A stretch of DNA of 64,000 nt. It comes from Clostridium aestuarii (GTDB lineage: Bacteria; Bacillota; Clostridia; Clostridiales; Clostridiaceae). The notes beneath the pieces were generated by a model that worked only from the letters and a program-made list of their open reading frames with translations, was not told the origin of the DNA and searched no databases. The stretch is from positions 627,500-691,499 of the forward strand of contig NZ_JAPQER010000001.1 in the NCBI RefSeq assembly GCF_026735135.1, given 5' to 3'. The translations under genes were made by a program, and so were the position numbers. The first letter of the stretch is position 1. Every line of letters starts with the position of its first letter. Shown here piece by piece: positions 1 through 8,486 of the stretch.

Positions 1-1060
1 CTTCTAAATCAGGATGATCAAAACTATTGCCATTAGTTGATATAAGATATCTTTTGCTAGTTATCATTTCTAAAAATTTATTTGATGTACTATACTTGCT
101 CCCATGATGTGAAACCTTAACTAAATTAAATTTCAATTTATCCTTTTTTAAATTTTTTAATAAATTTCCCAATATTTCTTCATAGTCTATTGGACTACTA
201 TCTCCTAAAAATAGCAAACGTTTGTCATAAAACTTTAAAATAAATGAAATAGAACTTCTATTTTCTATCCTTTCATCTGAAACATTAAATTCTAAATACT
301 CTTTTAAGTCATCACTTGCAGCACACTCTTTTTCACAATAGATTTCTTCCATTGCATCTTCAATCTGATTTACATAATATAGTTCAAAAGCTTCAGCAAG
401 TTCTTTAGATTTAACTATTTCCTTTTCAAATCCCTTATCTATTAAATATTTTCTCCAATCATATAATAATTCATTTAATATTTCTTTAGTGGGACCTAAT
501 AATATAATTTCTACTTCATTACTTATTGGAATTTTTTTTAATTTATTCTTATCATCAATGCATACTGCATTTTCAAATGATTTATTTAATCTCTGCCTTA
601 TTTTATCTTTTTCTAAATAATCTACTAAAAGGTTAGCAGATTTATATGAAATAGTTTTTTCACCAGTTTCATTAGGATCTGGTGGATATTCATCACTTTG
701 TAATAATTTAAATATATTATATTCTGTTTTACATAATTCTTTTTTATTAACCTCAATATCATATATGCTAAAATAATCATTGTACCAAATTTCTGATATT
801 TCACATATTTCATCATTAATATAATCACAAAGTAAATCTCTTGCACCATTAATATGATCATTATCTATATGAGTTAATACAAGTAAGTCAATCTTCTTTT
901 TATTTTTTTTAAAATTACTCAAATCTTTTTTGATTAATTTATAAGTTGAAATATAACCACAATCCACTAATATATTAGTTTGCTCTTTACCATTACATTC
1001 TATTAAAATGCTTTCCCCATTAGATGCTGGGTATACTTTGATTTTTATATAGTTTTCCAT
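1..1060 (-). CDS. ComEC/Rec2-like MBL-fold metallohydrolase, C-terminus cut by window edge
   Basis: Reading the minus strand from the ATG at 1060 gives at least 353 open codons running off the left edge. The start follows an AGAGGGGA ribosome site. Near the N-terminus is LVLTHIDNDHINGA, an HxHxDH-type metal site with Thr in the first position. Later come FLGD, VKVSHHGSKYS and ISTNGNSFDHPDLE, the order seen in the C-terminal MBL domain of ComEC/Rec2. There is no signal peptide or membrane segment, so this is a free-standing cytoplasmic enzyme and not a competence channel. Proteins of this type occur in mobile and defence-associated clusters, but the substrate cannot be told here. Its neighbours are an XRE regulator and recombinases. 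The MBL fold is well supported; the function is unknown. Confidence 0.85.
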   Translation of the reverse strand, partial: MENYIKIKVYPASNGESILIECNGKEQTNILVDCGYISTYKLIKKDLSNFKKNKKKIDLLVLTHIDNDHINGARDLLCDYINDEICEISEIWYNDYFSIYDIEVNKKELCKTEYNIFKLLQSDEYPPDPNETGEKTISYKSANLLVDYLEKDKIRQRLNKSFENAVCIDDKNKLKKIPISNEVEIILLGPTKEILNELLYDWRKYLIDKGFEKEIVKSKELAEAFELYYVNQIEDAMEEIYCEKECAASDDLKEYLEFNVSDERIENRSSISFILKFYDKRLLFLGDSSPIDYEEILGNLLKNLKKDKLKFNLVKVSHHGSKYSTSNKFLEMITSKRYLISTNGNSFDHPDLE

Positions 1061-1477
1061 TTTATCCCCTCTTTTATTATTTTCTCCATAATTATACATC
1101 ATGTTTCATTTTTTGTATATAAAGTCACTTTAAGCTAATCTTCTTTATGCTTTTCTCTTTTTAATTTATTTTTTATCATTCATTCCAATCTGCCAATCAT
1201 TAGTTAAAATACTATAACAGAATATCTTTTTTATAGAAAAAGTATTCTATATTTCTTCTTTTACTTCCATGATTTATCCTTAATTAAAAAATCCACGAAA
1301 CTCCTATATTTATTATACTTTTACTTCCATTAATCCTAAATTTTCTTTTTTATTACCTTTATACCTCACATTATATTTTAATTTTTCTTTCAACCTTAAA
1401 CCTACTTACCAATATAACCTTTTTACAGTTTATAATTTCTATTTTTTGTCAATAATCCTTAACAAGGAGGTGTCTTC
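1061..1477. other. AT-rich divergent intergenic region with short repeats
   Basis: This gap separates the leftward MBL gene from the rightward XRE gene, so it should hold two promoters. A hairpin with arms AGAATA-t-CTTTTT and its complement lies at about 1220-1249. The 13-mer CTTTTACTTCCAT occurs twice, at 1258-1270 and 1318-1330, exactly 60 bases apart, and could be an operator pair. I see no gene in it. Confidence 0.4.
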
Positions 1478-1939
1478 ATGCTTACACCAAATGAAAAACT
1501 CGGATTTACTATAAAAAAATATAGAAAAGCTAAAAATTACTCAACTCAAGAATTGGCCAAGCATTTGAATGTATCAGTAGGATTTGTTAACCATCTTGAA
1601 CATGGTAAAAATAATGTATTCAAACTAAATTTATTAATGCAACTTATAAATGTTTTGGACATACCTTTAGCAGAAATAATACTAGATAAATCTATACAAA
1701 TTAATGGGTTGCATATAAACCCTAAAGAAAAAAAACTTGAAATCTATTTAAACAATAAAGGTTTTAATAACATAGATATATTAACAAAAGAATTAAATCT
1801 TGTTATAAATTCATTTCTAGAAACCATCTCAGAATATGAATATACTCCTGAAGCTATAAAAGCTATTTCTACCCACACAGTAGAAGAAATGAAATACATC
1901 AAACAATTAAAGAACTTAAAACAAGACACTGATTTATAA
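1478..1939 (+). CDS. XRE-family (SinR-like) transcriptional regulator
   Basis: This is a 153-residue protein with an ideal AAGGAGGTG ribosome site six bases before the ATG. Residues 8-65 form a Cro/CI-type helix-turn-helix: IKKYRKAKNYSTQELAKHLN, then VSVGFVNHLEHGKNN, then a stretch matching the fourth and fifth helices. The remaining 85 residues are helical and charged and match no domain I recognise; they may serve dimerisation. It lies upstream of the recombinase genes, with its own terminator overlapping the stop codon, so it is probably a single-gene unit. By position it could repress the recombinases or the divergent MBL gene, but that is inference. Confidence 0.85.
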   Translation: MLTPNEKLGFTIKKYRKAKNYSTQELAKHLNVSVGFVNHLEHGKNNVFKLNLLMQLINVLDIPLAEIILDKSIQINGLHINPKEKKLEIYLNNKGFNNIDILTKELNLVINSFLETISEYEYTPEAIKAISTHTVEEMKYIKQLKNLKQDTDL

Positions 1940-1958
1940 TTCAGAGTCTTATTTTTTT
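1923..1958 (+). terminator. Rho-independent terminator of the XRE gene
   Basis: The arms AAGAC-a-CTGA and TCAG-a-GTCTT are separated by an 8-base loop and followed by A and seven T. The hairpin overlaps the XRE stop codon. Confidence 0.6.
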
Positions 1959-2046
1959 ACCCTATTATTCAATTTATTGAACAATTCGTGTTATTGAATA
2001 TTTTCATTAAATTTACACAAGCTAAGTTCAAGGAGGAATAAGACTG

Positions 2047-2076
2047 ATGCGCACTAAAACTTATTTCAGTTATTGA
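2047..2076 (+). CDS. possible 9-codon leader peptide
   Basis: A strong AAGGAGGAA ribosome site at about 2030-2038 sits 10 bases before an ATG that opens only nine codons (MRTKTYFSY) before TGA. It could be a leader peptide for the downstream small ORF and recombinases, or the stump of a lost gene. The only support is the good ribosome site. Confidence 0.2.
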   Translation: MRTKTYFSY

Positions 2077-2196
2077 TAAAACTTTAATTTTTTATTCTAA
2101 TAAAAAACTACCTATTTATTTTCTTGTTCCCCTACCCCTAACTGCAAAACATACTGTGAATATTTTAATATTTGCAATTTACAAGGAGAAAAAATA

Positions 2197-2367
2197 ATGA
2201 AAAAAGAAAATCAAAGCCCAATTATATCAATAGAATACAAAAATGATGAAAAAGCAAGGAATAAACTTGTCCATTTTTTAATAAATCTCTTAATAGAAGA
2301 AAATAATTCTATAGGAGATTTGTTAAATGAACAAAATCAAAGTGATCGAGGATGTGACAATAACTAA
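2197..2367 (+). CDS. small hypothetical protein (56 aa) overlapping the first recombinase
   Basis: The ATG at 2197 follows ACAAGGAGAA with good spacing and opens 56 codons. The product is charged and hydrophilic (begins MKKENQSPIISIEY, includes NKLVHFLINLLIEEN). Its 3' end overlaps the start of the first serine recombinase by 41 bases in another frame, which suggests translational coupling. Small acidic ORFs often precede large serine recombinases in mobile elements, and recombination-directionality factors are one known class of small partner. I do not recognise the family, so that role is only a possibility. Confidence 0.5.
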   Translation: MKKENQSPIISIEYKNDEKARNKLVHFLINLLIEENNSIGDLLNEQNQSDRGCDNN

Positions 2368-3904
2368 TATGGTTAAAAGTCCCGAGAATTACGCAGCAAT
2401 TTATGCCCGTCAATCCAATCCACAAAGTAAATCTTTGGATTTTCAAGTAAACCTAGGCATAGAAATAGCTGATACTCATAATCTTTTTATTTACAATGTT
2501 TATGAAGAACAAATATCTGCCACAAAAATTAGATATTATGAAAGACCTGAATTTAATAAGCTTTTAGAAGATGCCGCAGCAGGATGCTTCAAAACTGTAA
2601 TTGTATTTCGTAGAGATAGATTAGCTAGATTATCTCCAGACTTCATTGATATAAAAAATTTTTTTAAAAATCATAACATCAAAATTTTATATTCTAATGA
2701 AGGAGAATTCCAAGCTCCACAAAACTATGTTGGAGATTTTATTGAAAATATAATTATGGCTGTTGACGAACTTGAGCCTAAAATTGTTACTGAAAGAACT
2801 ACAGCAGGTAGAAAGAAAAAAAGAGAACGGAGAGAATATTCAGCTGGAAAATATATTCCTTTTGGTCTTAAAATTGATGAACCTAATTATCCAATAACCA
2901 ACATAACTCCTCTTAATTCTAATTCAGACAATATATCTAAAAAGCCATGTACTGAATACATTAAAGATAAAAAAAAAGCTGAGTTTATTGAAACACTTTT
3001 TCAAAAGTACACTGAAAATAATGAAATAACCGGTGCTGCAGAGCTTTTTAGAGAAATACGTAAAGATAAAACCATAACAATACCTACTGATTTTAAGAAA
3101 TCTAGTATACCAAATGTCATACAAAATCCTATATATGCTAATCTTCAACTAAAAGACCTGGATTATAAATTAAAGGATTCTCTTATTTATGAAAATAACA
3201 CTATAGTAGAAGTTAATAAAAACTTTTTTCATCCTTGTTCTAACGTAAAAAATATCATAGATGAAGATCTTTGGTATGAAGCATTTAAAAAATGGAAAAA
3301 TACTCATACTCGTAAACGTAAGCCTAGAAAAACCGTCAACTATTTACTTAAAGGATTGTTATATTGTAATAAATGTGGGAAAAAACTTAGTCTTAAAGGT
3401 AAAATCTATAAATGTAATACTCCTCAATGTATCATCCTAGAAGAATCATATATTGTAAATAACGTATTAGAAAAAGTTATAAATGATCTTTTCAGTACAG
3501 CTAATATAATCACTGCTATTGATAAAAATATTAACTCTATTAAAAAACAATTGTCTGATAAAAATAAATCTCTTAATAAAAATAAATTAACTCAAAGAGA
3601 ATCTACATTGAAATATGTCAATAATGCTAAAAATGAAAAATATAAATTAAAGTTAAAATCGCTATTAAATATTGAAAAAACACTTAAATCTGATATTGGT
3701 CACTTAAAACGCAATATAAATTACCATAATCAGCTTAGATCAATTGTTTTACAACTAATTAACTTTAATAACATACATGAGCTTATCGCAAAAATGAAAA
3801 TTAATTATGAGACTACTCAAAAATTTTTGAATGAAAATATAAAGAAGGTGTTTGTTTGTGATGAAAACTCAGATTATAGAATCAATGACATCAAATACAA
3901 ATAG
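2327..3904 (+). CDS. large serine recombinase (first of a tandem pair)
   Basis: This is a 525-residue site-specific recombinase. Residues 22-170 form the resolvase catalytic domain: AAIYARQS with nucleophile Ser30, then FRRDRLARLSPDF carrying the conserved arginines. Residues of about 180-300 match the Recombinase domain, followed by a four-Cys zinc ribbon (YCNKCGK...YKCNTPQC, about 347-367) and a long Lys-rich coiled coil (about 400-480). The architecture and length are like Ccr, TnpX or phage integrases. The start has an AGGAG site nested inside the upstream small ORF. The gene overlaps the next recombinase by 44 bases, so both are probably co-translated. It should cut and rejoin att sites for element movement, but whether the element is still mobile is unknown. 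Confidence 0.93.
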   Translation: MNKIKVIEDVTITNMVKSPENYAAIYARQSNPQSKSLDFQVNLGIEIADTHNLFIYNVYEEQISATKIRYYERPEFNKLLEDAAAGCFKTVIVFRRDRLARLSPDFIDIKNFFKNHNIKILYSNEGEFQAPQNYVGDFIENIIMAVDELEPKIVTERTTAGRKKKRERREYSAGKYIPFGLKIDEPNYPITNITPLNSNSDNISKKPCTEYIKDKKKAEFIETLFQKYTENNEITGAAELFREIRKDKTITIPTDFKKSSIPNVIQNPIYANLQLKDLDYKLKDSLIYENNTIVEVNKNFFHPCSNVKNIIDEDLWYEAFKKWKNTHTRKRKPRKTVNYLLKGLLYCNKCGKKLSLKGKIYKCNTPQCIILEESYIVNNVLEKVINDLFSTANIITAIDKNINSIKKQLSDKNKSLNKNKLTQRESTLKYVNNAKNEKYKLKLKSLLNIEKTLKSDIGHLKRNINYHNQLRSIVLQLINFNNIHELIAKMKINYETTQKFLNENIKKVFVCDENSDYRINDIKYK

Positions 3905-5459
3905 GGAAAAAACAGCTGCTGCTTACATTAGAGTATCTACAGAAACTCAAAAAGAAAAGGGCTTTTCTCCCGAAAATCAACGTTCTCTAGCAGAGCAATA
4001 CGCTGAAAAAAAAGGTTGGATTTTAGACGATAATATGATTTTTGAAGAAGCCAAACCTGCTTCTACTATACTTGGTAAACAATTTAGTGAAGAAAATTTA
4101 ATTGAAAATATGTATAATAGACCTGAATTACAAAAGCTATTACAATTAGCAGGATATAAACGTTTCAAGTATTTAATTGTATACACTCGAGACAGACTTT
4201 CTAGAAGTGTTGCCGAAACTAATGCACTAGATATATTCTTTAAAAATTTTAAAATTGATATTCATTATACTAAAGATGGAGAAAATCTTAACTTTAAAGA
4301 TGATAAAATGAATCGCTTTATGCATATTGTTTTATCAAGTTTAGCTGAATTTGAAGCAAATACTATTTCTATGAGAGTAAAAGCTGGTAATAAATCCTGT
4401 GTAACTAAAGGTTATTGGCCTGGTGGTAGAGAACCTTATGGTTACATACGTAAACCAATAGATGAAGATGATTCTAAACGAAATCATTTTACACTAGAAA
4501 TATCTAATTTTGAAAGTAATGTAGTAAAAACTATATTTGAATATTATATAAATGAAGGATTAGGCTATAAAAGAATAGCTGATAAAATGAATAAAGAGTA
4601 TGGTCCTTATTGGACTAAAAATAAAATTGAATCTATTATTAAAAATCAAACTTATACTGGGCATATTGCATGGGATAGACGCGGCGGCAGACGAACACAT
4701 AACAAACATGAAAATCCTATATTATCTAACCTTCTTAAAGACGCTACTATTATAAATGAAGACCAGTGGAATAAATGTGTAGAATTGAGAGAACAGCGTT
4801 CTAAATTAAGAGATCCTCATTATTATACAACACCTTTCATTTTAAAAGGAAAATTAATATGTGCAAAATGTAATTCCATTATGAAATGTAAAAACTATGG
4901 TAAAGCCAAAGGTAGCGTTTACCGCTGTTGTATCAAAAGTAGTAATGGAAGATCTGAATTAATTATAAAAAAGGAATTAGTTGAAAATCTATTTATAGAA
5001 ACCTTAAATAAAATTTTAAACTTTAAGAATCTTGATAACTTATTTGAAACTTATTACAATGAATTTAATAATAAGCATAATAAAGCTAAAACTTTTCTCA
5101 AATGCATTAATGACAAAATTAATGAAATCCAAAATTATAAAACTAAAATTCAATCCTTAATAAAAGATGAAACAGATTCTGATATTAAAGAAATTCTTCG
5201 CTCCGAAAAAGCTATACTCTCAAATTTATATGAAAAATATCAACAGAAAAAAAGTAAACTTGAAAACTCACTAAAAAAACAACCATTTAGTAAAGAAACT
5301 TTTATTGAATCTTTATCTAATTTCCCCAAAAACTTTAATAAATTAGAACGACTAGACAAAAGATTATTCATTGATAATTATATAGATAAGATAATAGTAA
5401 ATAAAATTAATAAGCAACTTTCAATGAATATTATAGTAAAACCATATAAATTTATATAA
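3861..5459 (+). CDS. large serine recombinase (second of a tandem pair)
   Basis: The catalytic domain opens with AAAYIRVSTETQ (nucleophile Ser26 from this start). It continues with YTRDRLSRSVAETN and LAEFEANTISMRVKAG, then a Recombinase domain with KRIADKMNKEYG and YTGHIAWDRRGG, a Cys-rich zinc ribbon (about 334-355) and a coiled coil. I start at ATG 3861, ten bases after AAGAAGGTG, rather than at TTG 3852, which would leave one base to the ribosome site; GTG 3858 is also possible. The protein is 532 residues. It differs strongly from its upstream partner, so the pair resembles the CcrA/CcrB arrangement more than a recent duplication. Paired recombinases of this sort often act together or at different directions of one reaction; that is inference here. 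Confidence 0.93.
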   Translation: MKTQIIESMTSNTNREKTAAAYIRVSTETQKEKGFSPENQRSLAEQYAEKKGWILDDNMIFEEAKPASTILGKQFSEENLIENMYNRPELQKLLQLAGYKRFKYLIVYTRDRLSRSVAETNALDIFFKNFKIDIHYTKDGENLNFKDDKMNRFMHIVLSSLAEFEANTISMRVKAGNKSCVTKGYWPGGREPYGYIRKPIDEDDSKRNHFTLEISNFESNVVKTIFEYYINEGLGYKRIADKMNKEYGPYWTKNKIESIIKNQTYTGHIAWDRRGGRRTHNKHENPILSNLLKDATIINEDQWNKCVELREQRSKLRDPHYYTTPFILKGKLICAKCNSIMKCKNYGKAKGSVYRCCIKSSNGRSELIIKKELVENLFIETLNKILNFKNLDNLFETYYNEFNNKHNKAKTFLKCINDKINEIQNYKTKIQSLIKDETDSDIKEILRSEKAILSNLYEKYQQKKSKLENSLKKQPFSKETFIESLSNFPKNFNKLERLDKRLFIDNYIDKIIVNKINKQLSMNIIVKPYKFI

Positions 5460-5512
5460 CCTTTTATTAAATAAGTATATATAAGAACGAGGTATATTAT
5501 ATATTTAACCCC

Positions 5513-5566
5513 AAAGTAGGCAAACACTCTGTCACGGTATACCGTGATAGAGTGTTTGCCTACTTT
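5513..5566. repeat. 54-nt near-perfect palindrome after the recombinases
   Basis: The outer arms AAAGTAGGCAAACACTCT and the complement AGAGTGTTTGCCTACTTT flank an inner perfect 16-mer TCACGGTATACCGTGA, with one G/T mismatch between them. It is GC-richer than its surroundings. It could be a bidirectional terminator, since TTTTC follows, but the U-tract is weak. It could also be a protein or recombination site linked to the recombinases. Confidence 0.8.
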
Positions 5567-5652
5567 TCAATAAAATTTATTCAATGCTAAAGTAATATCT
5601 TATTCACTACAAAAATATTATATACTATAAGTAATTTTTAAGGATTGTGATT

Positions 5653-6249
5653 ATGGCGAGTAAAAGGAAAATTTTAACTCATGAAGAATTTGATACTATA
5701 CATCAAATGATAACAACTAATAACGCTCCTAAGATAATAATTAAAACATTCAAGAAAAGTGGAAGGATAAGATTCGGTTATGATTCTCTAAGAAAAACCA
5801 TTTTATGGTATTTCGATATGCATTGGGATACCATAAAGAAAAGATGGGTTGAAATTCCTTCGCTCCATCCCTATTATAAACTACCAAAAGATTTTCAACT
5901 ATCGATGTTTACAACTTCCATAAACATAAACCAATCAGAAAATAATCCTAAACCTTTACCACATGAAAATCCCACTATTAAAAAATCTCCACCAAATAGT
6001 TCTAAAACCAATGATTGCAAAATTAATCTTAATGGTAAACTTAAACCTATAATTCCATTAATTGAACTTGAACTCGCAATAGCTGGTAAAGAAAGTCCCT
6101 ATTCATTAGCTATTCCAGGTAACGATATAGTAACTATAATAAAAAACATTCACGTTATAGAACAAACTATAACACAAATTCAAAAATCCATTAACTCTAT
6201 GAATCATAATTTATCGGTATTAGTTAATCATTATAATGAACTTAATTAA
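5653..6249 (+). CDS. hypothetical protein with basic N-terminus and C-terminal coiled coil
   Basis: I start at ATG 5653, eight bases after AAGGA; the GTG at 5647 is too close to the site. The 198-residue product has a basic N-terminal domain (about 1-75, ending WDTIKKRWVEIP). A Pro/Ser/Asn-rich linker (about 95-125) leads to a C-terminal segment with a heptad-like pattern (IHVIEQTITQIQKSINSMNH). This layout suits a DNA-binding or oligomerising accessory protein, but I do not recognise the family. It is bracketed by the 54-nt palindrome upstream and a 21-bp inverted repeat downstream, so it is a single-gene unit within the recombinase module. Confidence 0.65.
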   Translation: MASKRKILTHEEFDTIHQMITTNNAPKIIIKTFKKSGRIRFGYDSLRKTILWYFDMHWDTIKKRWVEIPSLHPYYKLPKDFQLSMFTTSININQSENNPKPLPHENPTIKKSPPNSSKTNDCKINLNGKLKPIIPLIELELAIAGKESPYSLAIPGNDIVTIIKNIHVIEQTITQIQKSINSMNHNLSVLVNHYNELN

Positions 6250-6253
6250 AAAT

Positions 6254-6310
6254 TAGAGGATTAAATTTGTTTTTCTATAATTTTAATACAAAAACAAATT
6301 TAATCCTCTA
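6254..6310. terminator. 21-bp perfect inverted repeat, probable terminator
   Basis: Arms at 6254-6274 and 6290-6310 match perfectly, begin TAGAGGATTAAATTTG, and enclose a 15-base loop. It starts five bases after the stop of the upstream gene. The arm ends in TTTTT at the loop, and no long U-tract follows, so termination is likely but not textbook. Confidence 0.5.
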
Positions 6311-6796
6311 CTGTACATAATAATGAGGAGTCTAGTGAAGAAAAATCAAAATACTTGATGTCGTTTAATATGCAAAATACATAATAATATTTTATAATTT
6401 ATCCATTATTAAGTTATATAACCATCCTACAAAATTAAAACAGAGTCTCTAAAGCACAAATATGGTTTTGCCATTTCTAGTAAGGATAAACTTCCATTTT
6501 ATATTATAGGATCAGTTTCAAATCCAATAATTGTAAATTTTTAAATTTATTTTCAGCTAAAATCGATTAATCTACTTCTCTTTATTATCTAATTTCATTA
6601 TAAACAAAAACTGTGAAAGCATTCTCTTAACAGTAGTTTCACAACTTTTCATTTAAGTTTAATTGCGTTTTTAATTTACATTTTACTCGTGTCAGACACG
6701 ACCTCTTAAAAGAAAATATTATCAGTTTTTTTCTTGCTAGTATATCCTCCTCTTAAAATATCAATAGTCTAATATATATTAATTTCCTAGATACTT
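6311..6796. other. intergenic region with possible gene remnant and a short palindrome
   Basis: No intact gene is present. On the plus strand 6422-6544 is an open stretch of 40 codons without a start, ending ...YIIGSVSNPIIVNF and then TAA; its composition looks protein-like, so it may be the tail of a lost gene. A perfect 15-nt palindrome TCGTGTC-A-GACACGA lies at 6687-6701. Cores of this kind occur at ends of some IS200-like and REP-type elements, but no transposase is nearby. Confidence 0.3.
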
Positions 6797-8323
6797 TTAA
6801 TCAATATTATTTGCACAAATCGAACATACAATATCATCATTATATATTTCATTTCCACAAAATATACAGTATCTATGTGTGTCTTTTCTTATATCTTCTG
6901 ACTCATCTTTTTTAATATAATGTGTAATAATAAAAATTCCATTGTAAAAAATATATTTATACTCTTGTCCTCTTTTATCATTTTTTAATTCCTTGATGCC
7001 AAAATCACTTAATATACTATTGAAACCTTCAATATTCTTTAATGCTTTTTCAAACTCATCATAGAAAGGTTTATTAACTGTTCTAACAACATTGAAGTTA
7101 TTTTTATCGCAATAACTCAAAAATGCCTTATAAGTATTAACTACAAGAATTTGGTTGCTAATTCTTCTACTGAATATTTCTATCTTACTTTTCTCTAAAT
7201 TAGGTATTAAATAGTTTTTATTTGTATTCGGATCATAATCTTCCTCTTTAACATAATTACATAGAACTCTATAATTACCTACAGCTATAAAGAAAAATAT
7301 ATATTTTCCTTTTTTAGTATTTTGAGTAACTCTAACTTCTTGTACTGCTTTTCTACCTATATACTTATCTTTTAAAATAATCAATTCATACAAATCAGGA
7401 TTAGTATAAATAAATTCTGCAAATCTATCTATAGAGGAGTTATAATTACTATAATCATCTTTTGTTTTAAGATTAATACCTTTTAATTTTCTAAATGGAG
7501 AATATATATCATTAAATAATCCTGAATCGATATCTTTCTTAATTTTTACAAAAAGCAAATATAAATTTGAATATTCTAATGTATGGTATTCAAAATCAGG
7601 TTTAAATAATTTGCTATAATATTTCTCAACAGGACTATAATCAATAATTTTATTTCCACTTAACGTTAACACTTCTAACCCATTCAGTCCCCTTAAAATA
7701 CCAATATCATAAATTCTATTATTCTTAATTTGGAGTCCATCTAAATTTGTTAAATCCTTTAATGGTTTTATATCTTCAATATAATTATTATCAAGATTAA
7801 GCGCTTCTAATTTAGTCAAATTTTCTAATGGTTTGATATCTGAAATTTTATTATTCTCTAAATATAGCCATTCCATTTCTATGAGTCTACTCAAAGAACT
7901 TATATCACTAATATTATTATTCTGTGCCAATAAAGATTCTAATTTTACTAGATTCTCTAATGGAGTAATGTCAGTAATGTTATTATGAGAAATTGCCAAC
8001 ATTTTTAATTTGGTTAGATTTCTTAATGCACTAATTTCTTTAATTTTATTTCCTACTAACCCTAAAGCTTTTAAATTAACTAATTTACTAAGCTGATGTA
8101 TATCATTAATATCTTGATTTAGTAAATTTAAGTCTTCTAAATTTATAGCATATTGTATTCCTTCTAAATCTTTTATTTTCCCTTTATTAAAATCATTTAT
8201 ATTTATTTTTTTAATATATCCCATTTCTTCTTTTAGAATATCTCCTTTAGGTTTATTAATTATTATTCTAATTACCTGTTCTAAATTTTTATCTTTAAAT
8301 TTTACTACGTTAGAATTATTCAT
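6797..8323 (-). CDS. cytoplasmic leucine-rich-repeat protein with C-terminal zinc ribbon
   Basis: This is a 508-residue protein behind a GGGGGAAAG ribosome site. Residues 53-232 contain eight 22-residue leucine-rich repeats of internalin type (for example KPLENLTKLEALNLDNNYIEDI, split here by repeat). Residues 233-480 are an unfamiliar mixed region. Residues 486-503 form a CxxC-x10-CxxC zinc ribbon (CIFCGNE ... CSIC). There is no signal peptide, sorting motif or membrane helix. It is therefore unlike secreted internalins and probably acts inside the cell as a protein-binding sensor or scaffold. It is divergent from the broken gene at 8487. The family's role is unknown. Confidence 0.75.
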   Translation of the reverse strand: MNNSNVVKFKDKNLEQVIRIIINKPKGDILKEEMGYIKKININDFNKGKIKDLEGIQYAINLEDLNLLNQDINDIHQLSKLVNLKALGLVGNKIKEISALRNLTKLKMLAISHNNITDITPLENLVKLESLLAQNNNISDISSLSRLIEMEWLYLENNKISDIKPLENLTKLEALNLDNNYIEDIKPLKDLTNLDGLQIKNNRIYDIGILRGLNGLEVLTLSGNKIIDYSPVEKYYSKLFKPDFEYHTLEYSNLYLLFVKIKKDIDSGLFNDIYSPFRKLKGINLKTKDDYSNYNSSIDRFAEFIYTNPDLYELIILKDKYIGRKAVQEVRVTQNTKKGKYIFFFIAVGNYRVLCNYVKEEDYDPNTNKNYLIPNLEKSKIEIFSRRISNQILVVNTYKAFLSYCDKNNFNVVRTVNKPFYDEFEKALKNIEGFNSILSDFGIKELKNDKRGQEYKYIFYNGIFIITHYIKKDESEDIRKDTHRYCIFCGNEIYNDDIVCSICANNID

Positions 8324-8349
8324 TTCTTTCCCCCACTCCCTACGTTTGA

Positions 8350-8375
8350 TTTTTAATTACGTTTATAATTAAAAA
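8350..8375. promoter_or_regulatory. inverted repeat in divergent promoter region
   Basis: The arms TTTTTAATTA and TAATTAAAAA surround a 6-base spacer between the leftward LRR gene and the rightward broken gene. A third copy of TAATTAAAAA follows at about 8381. It may be an operator, but AT-richness makes chance occurrence easy. Confidence 0.3.
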
Positions 8376-8486
8376 TATATTAATTAAAAATAAATTATAT
8401 ACTCAGTTTTAAATACAATTCTGATCTATCTTTACTTAACATATATTCATAATAATAAATAATTAAATGCATGGAGGTTTTAATAT

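Noticed and set aside
625-861. Minus-strand 78-codon frame at the left edge
   Set aside because: It lies in another frame of the MBL gene, which has the metal motifs and the ribosome site.
1744-1929. Minus-strand frame inside the XRE gene, and similar frames inside both recombinases
   Set aside because: They are antisense to genes with clear domains and have no ribosome site.
7650-8180. Periodic 66-base similarity that might look like a CRISPR or tandem DNA repeat
   Set aside because: It is the DNA of the 22-residue leucine-rich repeats; units differ throughout at third positions and no constant repeat with unique spacers exists.
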